Source: WHTX01 sp038255145
Lineage (GTDB): Bacteria > Actinomycetota > Acidimicrobiia > Acidimicrobiales > CAIXPF01
Reading direction: 5' to 3'
DNA: 64,000 nt
Assembly: GCA_038255145.1 (NCBI GenBank)
Contig: JBBSLP010000004.1
Coordinates: forward strand, 1-64,000
Position numbers and translations under genes: made by a program. Positions 44,216-53,366 of this stretch are shown here, in pieces. The first letter of the stretch is position 1, and every line of letters starts with the position of its first letter. Under the pieces are notes generated by a model. That model was given only the letters and a program-made list of their open reading frames with translations, made no database searches and was not told the origin of the DNA.

Positions 44216-44956
44216 TCAGCTCTCGAACGAGGGCACCGCGCCCCGGCCCTCCACGGCTCGGCCCTTGGGCTCCTCCCACTCCTCCTGGCGGCCCAGGGCG
44301 GTCATGTCGAGGAAGGCGTAGGAGCCGCCCAGCTGCTCCGCCCCCCGGGCGAACACCGAGTAGGTGTGGAAGATGCGACCGCCGTCGGCCGGGAAGGCGC
44401 TGTGGCCGGGCTGCTCGGTGGGCCCTTCGTTGATCCAGCCCATGCCCGCGGCCTCGAGCTCGGCCGCGTCGCGGTAGTTGAACTCCACGGGGGCCACAGC
44501 GGCGTCGAGGGACACGTGGAAGTCGTAGTTGAAGTCGCTGCCGCCGGACGAGTACCAGCGGAAGTCCCAGCCCCGCTCGGCCTTCCAGCGCTCGAGCTTG
44601 GCCAGCGGCGCCCGGGACACGACGACGAGCTCGGTGTCGCGGGCGTGGAGGTGGTCCAGCAGGCCGGCGGAGATCTCGTCGGACGCCGCCGTGCAGCTGG
44701 GACAGCCGTCCTCCCAGCTGGGATCGAACATGAAGTGCTGGACGATGAGCTGGCGATGGCCGCCGAACAGCTCGGCCGGGCCGACCTCGCCCTCGGGGCC
44801 CTCGAAGCGGTAGTCCTTCGCCACCTCGACCATGGGCAGCTTGCGGCGCTTGGTGTTGAGCGCGTCCTTGGCCTTGGTCATGGCCTTCTCGTCGGCCAGC
44901 AGGTCGACGCGGGCGGCACGCCACTGGGCGGGGGTCACCACGTTGGGCAGGCTCAT
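44216..44956 (-). CDS. DUF899 thioredoxin-like family protein
   Basis: A 246-residue protein of the DUF899 family: VVTPAQWRAARVDLLADEKA, FGGHRQLIVQHFMFDPSWED and then GCPSCTAASDEI, where CPSC takes the place of the thioredoxin CxxC. WDFRWYSSGGSDFNYDFHVS is also typical. The fold suggests a peroxiredoxin or disulphide-exchange role, but no activity is established. ATG at 44956 lies near a weak GGAGTTCC site. It stands alone. Confidence 0.9.
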   Translation of the reverse strand: MSLPNVVTPAQWRAARVDLLADEKAMTKAKDALNTKRRKLPMVEVAKDYRFEGPEGEVGPAELFGGHRQLIVQHFMFDPSWEDGCPSCTAASDEISAGLLDHLHARDTELVVVSRAPLAKLERWKAERGWDFRWYSSGGSDFNYDFHVSLDAAVAPVEFNYRDAAELEAAGMGWINEGPTEQPGHSAFPADGGRIFHTYSVFARGAEQLGGSYAFLDMTALGRQEEWEEPKGRAVEGRGAVPSFES

Positions 44957-45071
44957 GGGAACTCCTTCGGTCAGCATCTGGGTCGTGGCCCGGGCGTCGG
45001 CCCGGTCACGGTCTCTGCAGGTTCAGACCCCGCCGCCGGGGTGGACTCATCGGTCGGGTACGGTCGCCCGG

Positions 45072-45530
45072 ATGGTCGTCGCCTTCGGTGGTCCGGGTAG
45101 CGCGGTCTACCGGGTGCTGTTCCTGCTGCACATCCTCTCCCTGGTGGTGGCCTTCGCGCCCATGGTCAGCCATACCCTGTTGCTGGCCCAGACCCGGCGT
45201 TCCCCCCTGCGTCGTGAGCTCGTGCAACTCCTGGCCGACCACACGACCAGGGTCTACGGCCCGGCGCTGATCGCCGTCGGCCTGTTCGGCATCATGTTGG
45301 TGGTGACCTCCGACGGCCTGTGGGCCTTCGCCCAGGGGTGGGTGTCGGCCGCGGTCCTGGTGTGGGTGGCCATGAACGCCGTGCTCCACGGGGTCCTGCG
45401 CCCGGCCGAGCGTCGGCTGGCCGAGGGCGACGAGGTTGCCGGGACCCGGGTCGACTTCGGCAGCCAGGTCCTCACCGTGCTGCTCCTGCTCATGCTCTAC
45501 CTGATGATCTGGAAGCCGGGCCTGAGCTAG
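45072..45530 (+). CDS. Small integral membrane protein (DUF2269-like)
   Basis: A 152-residue protein with four membrane helices: VYRVLFLLHILSLVVAFAPM, then IAVGLFGIMLVVTSDGLW, AAVLVWVAMNAVLHGVLRP and VLTVLLLLMLYLMIWKP. The first His in the helix and the overall pattern resemble DUF2269 and related small actinobacterial membrane proteins. The function is unknown. The ATG at 45072 is directly upstream of the first helix. Confidence 0.75.
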   Translation: MVVAFGGPGSAVYRVLFLLHILSLVVAFAPMVSHTLLLAQTRRSPLRRELVQLLADHTTRVYGPALIAVGLFGIMLVVTSDGLWAFAQGWVSAAVLVWVAMNAVLHGVLRPAERRLAEGDEVAGTRVDFGSQVLTVLLLLMLYLMIWKPGLS

Positions 45531-45566
45531 GACCGAGCCCCGTCCGACCGCGGGCCGCACGCGGCG

Positions 45567-46289
45567 TCACGCGTCGAGCCGGCCGTCCTCCATGTGCACG
45601 GTGCGGTCGGCGTAGTGGGTGATGCGGTCGTCGTGGGTGACGATGATGGCCGCGGTGCCCCGGGCCTTCATCTCGTCGCGGATCAGCTTGACGACCTGGT
45701 CGCCGAGGATGGAGTCGAGGGCGGACGTGGGCTCGTCGAACAGGACCAGGTCGGGCTCGTTCATGAGTGCCCGCCCGATGGCCACCCGCTGCTTCTGGCC
45801 TCCCGACAGCTGGGCGGGCAGGTTGGCGGCACGGTCGGCCAGGCCGAGCTCCTCGAGCAACTGGTCGGCCCGGCCCTTGGCCTTGCGGCCGCGACGGGGG
45901 CCCAGCTCGTCCACCACCAGCAGGTTCTCCCGGGCGGTGAGGAAGGGCACCAGGTTCACCGTCTGGAAGACGAAGCCCACTGACGTGCGCCGGAACTCGG
46001 TCAGCTGCCGCGACGAGTAGCCCGAGATGTCCTGGCCACCGACGACCACGCGACCCTCGGTGGGCGACAGGATGCCCCCGGCGATGGAGCACAGCGTGGT
46101 CTTGCCCGACCCTGACGGGCCCACCAGGGCGATGATCTCGTCCCGGCCCAGGGTCAGGTCGGCCCGGTCGAGGGCCACGACCTCGTCCCCTCCCACGGGG
46201 TAGGTCTTGCGGACCCCCTCGAGGTGCAGGGCGGCCTCGGCGCGACCGGTGGCGTCACCAGTGCTGCTGGCGGTGTCGGTGGTGGTCAT
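45567..46289 (-). CDS. MacB/LolD-type ABC transporter ATPase
   Basis: A 240-residue ATPase: Walker A GPSGSGKTT, signature LSGGQKQR, Walker B LVLFDEPTSALD and H-loop VTHDDR. The pattern is of the ATPases that work with FtsX-like permeases in mechanotransmission exporters (MacB/LolD group). The two permease genes directly upstream on the same strand are its partners. The gene order is permease, permease, ATPase. The divergent TetR gene at 48707 likely controls the operon. Confidence 0.92.
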   Translation of the reverse strand: MTTTDTASSTGDATGRAEAALHLEGVRKTYPVGGDEVVALDRADLTLGRDEIIALVGPSGSGKTTLCSIAGGILSPTEGRVVVGGQDISGYSSRQLTEFRRTSVGFVFQTVNLVPFLTARENLLVVDELGPRRGRKAKGRADQLLEELGLADRAANLPAQLSGGQKQRVAIGRALMNEPDLVLFDEPTSALDSILGDQVVKLIRDEMKARGTAAIIVTHDDRITHYADRTVHMEDGRLDA

Positions 46290-46344
46290 GACGGGCTCCA
46301 CGACGGTGGTGGGCCGCAGGGCGGCCGGGGCAGGGATCGAGCGG

Positions 46345-47460
46345 TCACTGGCCGCCGCCGATGGCCGCGGCCGGGTCGATGCGCAGGACGCGTCGGAGGG
46401 AGAAGGCACAGCCAGCCACGGCGGCGAGCAGCAGGAAGGCCACGTTGCTGATCAGCCGGCTGGGCCTGGCCACGAAGGGGATGGAGCCGGCGGGGATGAC
46501 GGCGTCGAGCACCAGCGCGGCGCCCACGCCGATGGCGGAGGCGATGGCCGTGACCACCACGGCCTGGAGCACCACGCCGGTGAACAGGTTGCCCGAGCTG
46601 GCGCCCACCGCCTTGAGCACTCCGTAGAGCGAGGTGCGCTCCACGGTGAGCAGGGCGAAGAACAGGGCCACGACGACGATGGCGATGACCACCGTGACCC
46701 CGATGATCTGGTTGAACACGCTGCGCTGCTGGGCCACGCCGGGCAGGGCTTCGATGGCTCCCGTCACGCTGAGGGTCCGCGTCTCCCCTCCGGTGGCGGC
46801 ATCGATGCGACCGTCGAGACCGCTGGCCCCACCGCGGGCGGCTCGCACGACCAGTGCCTGGACGACACCGTCGCCCACCCGTTCGCCGGGCCGGTTGGCC
46901 TCGAGCGCGGTCCGCCACGTGTCCAGCGACGCCCACAGGGTGCCCTGGCCCGAGTAGCGGCTGTCGTCGAGGAAGCCGATGACGGTCACCGGGGTGCGGG
47001 CCGGGCCCAGCAGCACGGTGGTGCCCTCCTCGACGCCCTCGCTGCGCAGGCTGTCGTCGGCGTAGGCCTGTCCCGTCGGTGGGGGCTCGTCGGGAAGGCC
47101 CCGAGGGGGGAGCTCGTAGCCGAAGAGCACCACGGGGACCAGGTCCCGGGGGTCGCGCCCCGGGAGGCGGCCGCCCAGCTGCACGCTGCCCAGCCCGCCC
47201 ACGGCCTCGACACCGGACACGGCCTCGACCTGCTGGCGGACGGTGGGTTCGAGCCGGCTGCGCACCAGCGACTCCTGGGCGTTGGCCGAGAACACCAGGG
47301 CGTCGGCCTGCTGGGCCCGCAGGGCGCCCGTGCTCGAGGCCACCAGCCCGTCGAGCAGGCCGCCCAGGAACATGAGGAGCAGGGAGATGAGGGTGAGGAT
47401 GGCCGCGGCCACGGCGAAGCGGCCGGGCCGGCGGCGTAGCTCGCGCCAGGCCAGGTTCAT
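46345..47460 (-). CDS. FtsX-like ABC transporter permease
   Basis: A 371-residue permease. One N-terminal helix (RFAVAAAILTLISLLLMFLG) is followed by a large periplasmic MacB-like domain (about residues 45-245) and three C-terminal helices, beginning VFNQIIGVTVVIAIVVVALF. The C-terminal helices and the sequence TVERTSLYGVLKAVGASSGN are FtsX hallmarks. The ATG overlaps the stop of the upstream permease (ATGA). It should form a heterodimer with that permease. Confidence 0.9.
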   Translation of the reverse strand: MNLAWRELRRRPGRFAVAAAILTLISLLLMFLGGLLDGLVASSTGALRAQQADALVFSANAQESLVRSRLEPTVRQQVEAVSGVEAVGGLGSVQLGGRLPGRDPRDLVPVVLFGYELPPRGLPDEPPPTGQAYADDSLRSEGVEEGTTVLLGPARTPVTVIGFLDDSRYSGQGTLWASLDTWRTALEANRPGERVGDGVVQALVVRAARGGASGLDGRIDAATGGETRTLSVTGAIEALPGVAQQRSVFNQIIGVTVVIAIVVVALFFALLTVERTSLYGVLKAVGASSGNLFTGVVLQAVVVTAIASAIGVGAALVLDAVIPAGSIPFVARPSRLISNVAFLLLAAVAGCAFSLRRVLRIDPAAAIGGGQ

Positions 47461-48599
47461 CGGGCCCCTCCGCCGGTGGTGGCTTCGATGGGATCGATGG
47501 CCAGCACCCGCCGGGCGGCCACCACCGCGCTGGCCAGGCCCAGCACCAGCAGCAGCACGGCCCACAGGAGGACGGCCCCGGGGTCGAAGCGCAGGGAGAT
47601 GCTGCCCAGTGAGAGCTGGGTGAGGGGGGCGTAGAGCGCCGTGCCCACCACGATGCCCGCGCCGGTGACGACGACCACCTGGACCAGCAGCGAGCGCACC
47701 AGCACGCTCGAGCGGGCCCCCATGGCCCGTAGCAGGGTGAGGGCACCGGCCTTCTGGAACGTGATGATGAGGAAGAACAGGCCGGTGACCAGGGGGACGA
47801 CCAGGCCGTACAGCAGGAAGATGATCTGGAAGGACTGGCGGACCTCGGCCACGCCAGGGGCCTCGTCGGCGGCCCGGGCCCGGGTGAGGGCGTCGGCCTC
47901 GGGGCTGGCTGCGTTGATGGCAGCCACCAGGTCGTCGTCGCTGACGCCGGGGGCGGGGCGCGCGCCGATGGCGTTGGGCAGCACGGTGGTGGCGTCGGGG
48001 TTGGCGGCCCGGGCCGCGGCCTCGTAGCCGGGCCAGGGCACGAACAGGGTCGGCGTGACCTGGATCTGGGCGTCGTCGGCCAGGCCCACCACGGTGAGCT
48101 GGGGCCCGGGGGCCGCCCCGCCGTTGGCCACCACCTGGACCCGGTCGCCCACGGTGAAGTCGGTGGCGCTGCCCACGGCCTCGGTGTCCCCCTCGGGCAG
48201 CCGACCGGCGCTGAGGGCATCGGGGCCGCCCAGGTCCTGGCGCTCGTAGCCCAGCACGGCGGCGTCCGACGGCGCCGCTGCGTCGTCGGCGTCCCCGGCG
48301 CTGACGGCCACGGTGAAGGTGCCCTGGCCGATGCGGCCGATGGCCTCCACCCCGTCCACGGTCGCCACCTGCTCCTCGAGCCCGGGGGGGATGACGCTGC
48401 CCTGCAGGGTCCGCTGGCCGTCCACGCTGTAGACGAGCACCGGAGCAGACTGCCGTTCGATGGCCCCCACGAACGAGGTGATCAGGCCGTCCTGCAGGGC
48501 CTGTTGGGCCAGGATGAGGAACACCAGCAGGCCCACTGCCGAGATGAGCAGACCGAAGCGCACCTTCGCCCGGCGCATCTCCTTGAGGGCGAGGAACAT
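47457..48599 (-). CDS. FtsX-like ABC transporter permease
   Basis: A 380-residue permease with the same layout as the next gene: first helix VRFGLLISAVGLLVFLILAQ, a periplasmic domain, and three C-terminal helices including LLYGLVVPLVTGLFFLIITF and the motif FQKAGALTLLRAMGARSSVL. It is the first gene of the three-gene exporter operon. A TATAAAT sequence occurs just upstream of the ATG at 48599. The frame is open further upstream, but without homologous sequence. Confidence 0.9.
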   Translation of the reverse strand: MFLALKEMRRAKVRFGLLISAVGLLVFLILAQQALQDGLITSFVGAIERQSAPVLVYSVDGQRTLQGSVIPPGLEEQVATVDGVEAIGRIGQGTFTVAVSAGDADDAAAPSDAAVLGYERQDLGGPDALSAGRLPEGDTEAVGSATDFTVGDRVQVVANGGAAPGPQLTVVGLADDAQIQVTPTLFVPWPGYEAAARAANPDATTVLPNAIGARPAPGVSDDDLVAAINAASPEADALTRARAADEAPGVAEVRQSFQIIFLLYGLVVPLVTGLFFLIITFQKAGALTLLRAMGARSSVLVRSLLVQVVVVTGAGIVVGTALYAPLTQLSLGSISLRFDPGAVLLWAVLLLVLGLASAVVAARRVLAIDPIEATTGGGAR

Positions 48600-48706
48600 G
48601 CCCCCATTTATACGACGCCCCGTCGGGAACATCAAGGGACGGCCGCAGTTCGGGCGGCGGGCCCGGACGGCGGGCGCGAACGCCGGGCTGTGGTTCACTG
48701 AGGTCG

Positions 48707-49312
48707 ATGCCCCGCATCCGGGCCGACAACCTGGCCGCCCACCGCGAGTTGATGATGACCGCGCTGCTCGACGCCTTCGGCGAACTGTTGACCGAGCGCG
48801 GGTACGCCCAGCTCACGCTGGCCGACGTGGCCCAGCGTGCCGGCATGGCCCGCAACACGACCTACGGCTACGTGGCCGATCGCGAGGCGCTGCTGATGGC
48901 CTTCGTGGCCCGCTCGGTGGCGCAGTTCGTCGACCAGGTGCGGGTCGAGCTCGATGACCAGGCCGATGCCTCCAGCCGGCTGGCGGTCCTTGTCCGCCGC
49001 CAGATGCACCAGTTCGCCGTGGAGCCGGGCGCCGGATCCGAGGGGGGCATGGTCGAGGGGACCATGCTGGCCCCCCGTGTCCACGCCGAGCTGTCGTCCC
49101 GATTCCGACCGCTGCACGCCCTGTTGGCCGAGGTGGTGGCCGAAGGGATCGGCAGCGGCGAGTTCCGTGCGGTGGATCCCGAGGTCGTGGTGCCCATGGT
49201 GTTCGCCCTCATCGGCTCGGAGCGCCTCCCCGTGGGCCAGGGCCACCGCGACCCCGTCGAGGCCGCCGCCCAGGTGACCGACTTCGTCCTGCACGCCCTC
49301 GGGGCCGGCTGA
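48707..49312 (+). CDS. TetR/AcrR-family transcriptional regulator
   Basis: A 201-residue regulator: MMTALLDAFGELLTERGYAQ, LTLADVAQRAGMARNTTYGY and VADREALLMAFVARSVAQF form the DNA-binding domain. The C-terminal domain is helical. It is divergent from the FtsX-type ABC exporter, with 107 bp between starts, and is its probable repressor. The MFS efflux gene follows on the same strand 70 bp downstream and could also belong to its regulon. Confidence 0.9.
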   Translation: MPRIRADNLAAHRELMMTALLDAFGELLTERGYAQLTLADVAQRAGMARNTTYGYVADREALLMAFVARSVAQFVDQVRVELDDQADASSRLAVLVRRQMHQFAVEPGAGSEGGMVEGTMLAPRVHAELSSRFRPLHALLAEVVAEGIGSGEFRAVDPEVVVPMVFALIGSERLPVGQGHRDPVEAAAQVTDFVLHALGAG

Positions 49313-49381
49313 CGCCATCCGTGTGCGAGCATGCCCTCGCTCGCAGCGGGCACGTGCCGGTCGGCGACCAGGGAGGGTGTT

Positions 49382-50839
49382 GTGGCCATCTACCAGGGCG
49401 CAGATCGGCGCATGCTGCTGGTCGCCTGCCTGGGCGGCGGGCTCAGCGCCCTGGACTCGTCGGTCAACATCGCCTTCCCCGCCCTCATCGATGCCTTCAG
49501 GGTCGACGTGTCGTCCCTGCAGTGGGTCGTGGCCAGCTACGTGCTCACCTACACCGCGCTGTTGCTGCCCTTCGGCCGCCTCGCCGACCGGCTCGGCCAT
49601 CGGACGGTGCTGGTCAACGGCCTGGTGGTGTCGACCGTCGCCCTGGCCGCGTGCGCGGCGGCGCCCAACTTCACGGTGTTCCTGGTGGCCCGCATGGCCC
49701 AGGGCGTGGGCATCGCCCTCGTGCTGGCGGCCGCGCCCGCGCTGGTGACCCTGGCCGTGCCCCCAGGGGACCGCGCCCGCGCGCTGTCGTGGTTCCAGAT
49801 GAGCATTGCGCTGGGCTTCGCCGTCGGCGCCCCCCTGGGTGGACTGCTGCTCGAGCTCACCAGCTGGCGGTCCGTGTTCGTGTTCCGGGTGCCGGTGGCC
49901 CTGGCCATCCTCGGCCTGGCCACCCTGGGCGCGACGGTGAGGTCGGGGGGCGGGCGCGTGGCCGACGGCCCGCCCCGACCGCTCGACCTGCCTGGGGGGA
50001 TCACCTTCGCCACCGGGCTGGCCTCCCTGCTCTTCGTGGCCAGCCGGGGATCGACCCTGGGGTGGACCGCGCCCGTCACCGTGGGCCTGGCCGGGCTGGC
50101 CGTGGCTGCGCTGGTGGGCTTCGTCGTGGCCGAGCGGCGGGCGCCGGCGCCCCTCGTCGACCTGTCCCTGCTGCGCAACCCGGCCTTCGCCGTGGCCAAC
50201 GCCCTCAACGCCATGGCCAACGGGACCATGTTCGCCATCTGGTTGCTGGCGCCGACGTTGCTGGTGACGGTGCAGGGCCACAGCGCCACCACCGGTGGGG
50301 CGCTGCTCGCCGCCCTGGCCCTGGGCACGGCGTTGGCGGCGCCACTGGCGGGCCGCCTGGTGCCCCGGCTGGGCACCGGGGTCCTGTCCACCGCCGGGCT
50401 GGCGGTCGAGGCCGTGGGCCTGGCCGCGGTGAGCCGGCTGGGCGTGGACTCGTCGGCCGTCACCGTGGCGGCGACGTTCGCCGTGGTCGGCGCAGGCCTG
50501 GGCCTCTTCCAGGTACCCAACCTCAACTACGTCATGGGCTCCATCTCCCGCGAGCAGCAGGGGGTGGCCGGGGGGATGGCGCAGATGGTGCGCACGACGG
50601 GTGTCGTGGTGGGTACGGCGGTGGCCAACGCCGTGTTCGTGGCCCGCCTCGAGCACCGCACCGGTACCCGCCGCGTCGCCGACCTGGCCGACGTGGGCGG
50701 GTTCGTCGGCCCCTTCCGCGACGTCCTCCTCGGCGCCGCCGCAGTGTGCGCCGTCGCCGCGATGCTGTCCTTCGTGCGCCCCGACACGGCCGATGCCCCC
50801 CGGGCTCGGGGTCAGCGCCGGGCGGTGCGGTCCAGGTAG
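49382..50839 (+). CDS. DHA2-type MFS multidrug efflux pump
   Basis: A 485-residue transporter with about fourteen membrane helices, as in the QacA/EmrB (DHA2) family. Motif A-like GRLADRLGHR is present after the second helix. WVVASYVLTYTALLLPFGRL and the motif C-like region SWFQMSIALGFAVGAPLGGL are also typical. It exports hydrophobic drugs using the proton gradient. GTG at 49382 is preceded by GGGAGG at good spacing; an earlier ATG at 49331 would add 17 non-homologous residues. The 3' end overlaps the SMI1/KNR4 gene tail to tail by 28 bp. Confidence 0.9.
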   Translation: MAIYQGADRRMLLVACLGGGLSALDSSVNIAFPALIDAFRVDVSSLQWVVASYVLTYTALLLPFGRLADRLGHRTVLVNGLVVSTVALAACAAAPNFTVFLVARMAQGVGIALVLAAAPALVTLAVPPGDRARALSWFQMSIALGFAVGAPLGGLLLELTSWRSVFVFRVPVALAILGLATLGATVRSGGGRVADGPPRPLDLPGGITFATGLASLLFVASRGSTLGWTAPVTVGLAGLAVAALVGFVVAERRAPAPLVDLSLLRNPAFAVANALNAMANGTMFAIWLLAPTLLVTVQGHSATTGGALLAALALGTALAAPLAGRLVPRLGTGVLSTAGLAVEAVGLAAVSRLGVDSSAVTVAATFAVVGAGLGLFQVPNLNYVMGSISREQQGVAGGMAQMVRTTGVVVGTAVANAVFVARLEHRTGTRRVADLADVGGFVGPFRDVLLGAAAVCAVAAMLSFVRPDTADAPRARGQRRAVRSR

Positions 50840-51417
50840 CGGGCGCCCGGGGTCCCGGGGGCGAGGCCGGTGCCCTCCCACCGGCTGCGCTCGGGGTCCC
50901 AGTACAGCGAGCCCGATTCGAACGCCCGCACCCAGTGGTCCACGAAGTCGGCCAGTGAGGGGGCGTCGACGTGCGGCCACCCCGCCTCGGCAGGGTCCTG
51001 GTAGCGGCTGCAGTGGTGTACGGCATGGGGGCCGCCGGGGTCCCCGCCGACATCGATGACCAGGTAGGCCTCGTCGTCGGTGGCGAAGGGGAGCCACGTC
51101 ACCGGCCACCACGGCCACGGCGGGTCGTCCATGGGGCTGTTGGGCTCGCTCGCGTAGCGGCGTAGCGCCTCGTCGATGCCCAGCAGCCGCCAGCGGTGCA
51201 GCAGTTCGCCCCGAGGTCGGCTGCCGGTGTCGTCGTGCCAGCCGAACCAGGTGACCAGTTCGTGCAGGGGCGCGATGCCGGCCCCGACCAGTCGCGCGGT
51301 GACCTGGTCGGCCGCGGGGCCCGGCTGCAGGCGGCGCACGAAGGGGGCGCCCTGGGCCCGCAGCAGGGCCTCGAGGCGCTGGAGTCGTTCGTTCAGCCGT
51401 CCCGCCCCATCGGTCAC
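50812..51417 (-). CDS. SMI1/KNR4-family protein
   Basis: A 201-residue protein: LHELVTWFGWHDDTGSRPRG, WPVTWLPFATDDEAYLVIDV and a C-terminal SLADFVDHWVRAFESGSLYW. This matches the SMI1/KNR4 (SUKH) fold. In bacteria such domains are often immunity proteins against secreted toxins, but no toxin gene is adjacent here, so the role is open. The open frame of the serine hydrolase at 51457, as sequenced, runs into its start, which is an effect of that gene's frameshift. Confidence 0.82.
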   Translation of the reverse strand: MTDGAGRLNERLQRLEALLRAQGAPFVRRLQPGPAADQVTARLVGAGIAPLHELVTWFGWHDDTGSRPRGELLHRWRLLGIDEALRRYASEPNSPMDDPPWPWWPVTWLPFATDDEAYLVIDVGGDPGGPHAVHHCSRYQDPAEAGWPHVDAPSLADFVDHWVRAFESGSLYWDPERSRWEGTGLAPGTPGARYLDRTARR

Positions 51418-51456
51418 GACCGAGTCCTACCCCGAGCCAGACCGTCGATGCCACTC

Positions 51457-52664
51457 TCAGTCGTCGAGGGCGGCGTAGGCGCAGGTCCAGAAGTCGTCGC
51501 AGGCGGCGGGAGGGCGGACGACGTCCACATCTGGTTGGTGAGCACGATGCCGATCAGGTCCTCGGCGGGGTCGTTGGACCACGTGCTGCCCAGCCCGCCG
51601 TCCCACCCGTAGCTGCCCGTCGACCGGTTCGTGCCGGCCCGACGGCGGGCCACGCCCACGCCCAGGCCCCATCCCAGGGCGCCGTGGTCGCCGGGCCCGC
51701 CGTGCTCACGCTGGGCGTCGGTGAGCTGGTCGGTGGTCATGGCCTCGACCGTGGCCCGTGACAGCAGGCGCGTCCCTCCCCGGGCGCCTCCGCCCAGCAG
51801 CAACTCGGCGAAGGCCAGGTAGTCGTCGATGGTGGACACCAGCCCGCCGGCACCCGACGGGAAGGCGGGCGGCTGGCTCCACTGGCCATCGGCGGGATCG
51901 AAGACGTTCGGGTCACCCGTCTCCGGGTCGGCGCCGTGGCAGGCACCGAAGCGGTCGAGGGTGTCGGCCGGCACCCAGAACCCCGTGTCGACCATGCCCA
52001 GGGGCTCGAAGATGCGCTCGCGCAGGAACACGTCCAGCGGCTGGTCGGAGGCCCGGGTCACGAGCACACCGAGCACGTCGGCCCCCGTGTTGTAGAGCCA
52101 GCGCTGGCCGGGCTGGGCGATCAGCGGCAGGGTGCCGATCCGGCGCATCCACTCGTCGGGGGCAGGCGGGAGGGTGGGCTCGGGCGGGCCCTCGGTCGAC
52201 GCCAGGCCGAGCTCGGCCATGGCCACGATCAGGGGCTGGGGCCAGGACCCGGCGAAGTCCATGCCCAGGCCGAGGCGGAAGGTGAGCACGTCGTCCACCG
52301 TGATGGGCCGCTCGGCGGGCACCGTCTCGGACAACGGTCCGCCGGCTGTCGCCACCACCTGCCGGTCGGCCAGTTCGGGCAGCAGGTCGTCGACGGGGTC
52401 GTCCAGGCGCAGCCGGCACTCCTCGACGAGCATGAGGGCGGCCACCGCCACCACCGGCTTGGTCATGGAGGCGATGCGGAAGATGCTGTCGCGGGCCACG
52501 GCCCGGCCGACCCCCGTCTCCAGCTCGCCGGCCGTGCCGACGTGGACCTCGCCCCGCCGGGACAGCGCCCACACCAGCCCCGGCGGCTTCTGGCGGTCGG
52601 CGTGCCCGGCCAACACCGCATCCATGCGGTCCAGACCCCGTCGTGCAAGCCGTCCTCTGCCCAT
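51457..52664 (-). pseudogene. Serine hydrolase (beta-lactamase family) with a C-terminal frameshift
   Basis: From ATG 52664 (GGGGAG upstream) the frame encodes a PF00144 hydrolase. The SxxK motif is in FRIASMTKPVVAVAALMLVE and the YxN in RWLYNTGADVLGVLV. The conserved end LIGIVLTNQMWTSSALPP is reached. The typical last residues, ACDDFWTCAYAALDD, are then found in another frame ending at 51457. One C lost from a GC-rich run near 51502-51510 explains this. As sequenced, the product instead continues about 40 residues further to 51414. Because only the tail is affected and it lies in a homopolymer, an intact gene with a read error is likely. Confidence 0.82.
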
Positions 52665-52770
52665 GCTCATCTCCCCTGCGGGCCGCGCTCGCTGTGCCCG
52701 ACGGCCGCATGATGGTGGCCCTCCCTCTACTTGACGCAGTCGGGCCCGCCGGCTCATCGCCGGGGGGTTG

Positions 52771-52796
52771 TCATACGGCCTATCGTGTTCGTATGA
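52771..52796. promoter_or_regulatory. Inverted repeat over the antitoxin start codon, likely TA operator
   Basis: TCATACG (52771-52777) and CGTATGA (52790-52796) are perfect 7-bp arms with a 12-base spacer. The right arm includes the ATG of the antitoxin at 52793. Ribbon-helix-helix antitoxins usually bind such repeated short arms to repress their own operon. The spacer contains TATCGT. Confidence 0.6.
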
Positions 52797-53044
52797 CGAT
52801 GTTCAGCTTCCGCGTCGATGAGGATGAGGCCACTGCGGCCCAGCGCTGGGCTGAGCGGCTGGGCATCGACCGTTCCGAGCTGCTCCGCGACGCCCTGCAC
52901 CGGCACCTCGATCGCCTGGCGAGTGAGGATGATGCCCGCATCTGGGCCGGCCAACCCCTGGATGAGGGTGAGAGCTCGCTGGCCACGGTGGCCGATTGGG
53001 GTCCGGCGGAGGACTGGTCGGATTGGGCCGATGCGACGAGGTGA
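52793..53044 (+). CDS. Ribbon-helix-helix antitoxin
   Basis: An 83-residue protein with an N-terminal ribbon-helix-helix: MTMFSFRVDEDEATAAQRWA, then ERLGIDRSELLRDALHRHLD. A C-terminal acidic, Trp-containing tail (WGPAEDWSDWADA) should wrap the toxin. It overlaps the MazF-like toxin gene by 14 bases, the standard type II toxin-antitoxin arrangement. A palindrome over its start codon is the likely site of autorepression. Confidence 0.87.
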   Translation: MTMFSFRVDEDEATAAQRWAERLGIDRSELLRDALHRHLDRLASEDDARIWAGQPLDEGESSLATVADWGPAEDWSDWADATR

Positions 53045-53339
53045 GGTGTGGTTCGCGGCCACGCCCGGGGGTGATCGCCCCGTCCTGGTGCTGACGCGCG
53101 ATCCCGTGGCCGACCGCATCGGCTCGCTGGTGGTCGCAGGACTGACCCGGACCGTACGCGGGTTGGTGTCCGAACTGGCCCTGAGCGAGGCTTTCGACGG
53201 CGTGCCCAGCGACTGCGTGGTGAACTTCGACAACGTCCACACGCTGCCCCGAGAGGTCATGCGGCGACGGATCACCACGTTGTCCCCGGCACGCATGGCG
53301 CAGGCCTGCCGGGTGCTGGCCGCCGCGACCGGCTGCTGA
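53031..53339 (+). CDS. MazF/PemK-type endoribonuclease toxin
   Basis: A 102-residue toxin: MRRGEVWFAATPGGDRPVLV gives the SH3-like start of MazF, with RGEVW the usual Arg-Gly-Asp/Glu-containing strand and RPVLVLTRD following. The C-terminus ending MRRRITTLSPARMAQACRVL is also typical. MazF toxins cut mRNA at short sequences when the antitoxin is degraded. The start lies inside the antitoxin gene. The length is near the family norm, so the pair appears intact. Confidence 0.87.
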   Translation: MRRGEVWFAATPGGDRPVLVLTRDPVADRIGSLVVAGLTRTVRGLVSELALSEAFDGVPSDCVVNFDNVHTLPREVMRRRITTLSPARMAQACRVLAAATGC

Positions 53340-53366
53340 CGGGCCGAGAACCATCCGCGGTACCGG

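Noticed and set aside
50812..51417. SMI1/KNR4 gene as the immunity half of a polymorphic toxin system
   Set aside because: No secreted toxin, Rhs, or WXG100 gene is adjacent; its neighbours are an efflux pump and a serine hydrolase.
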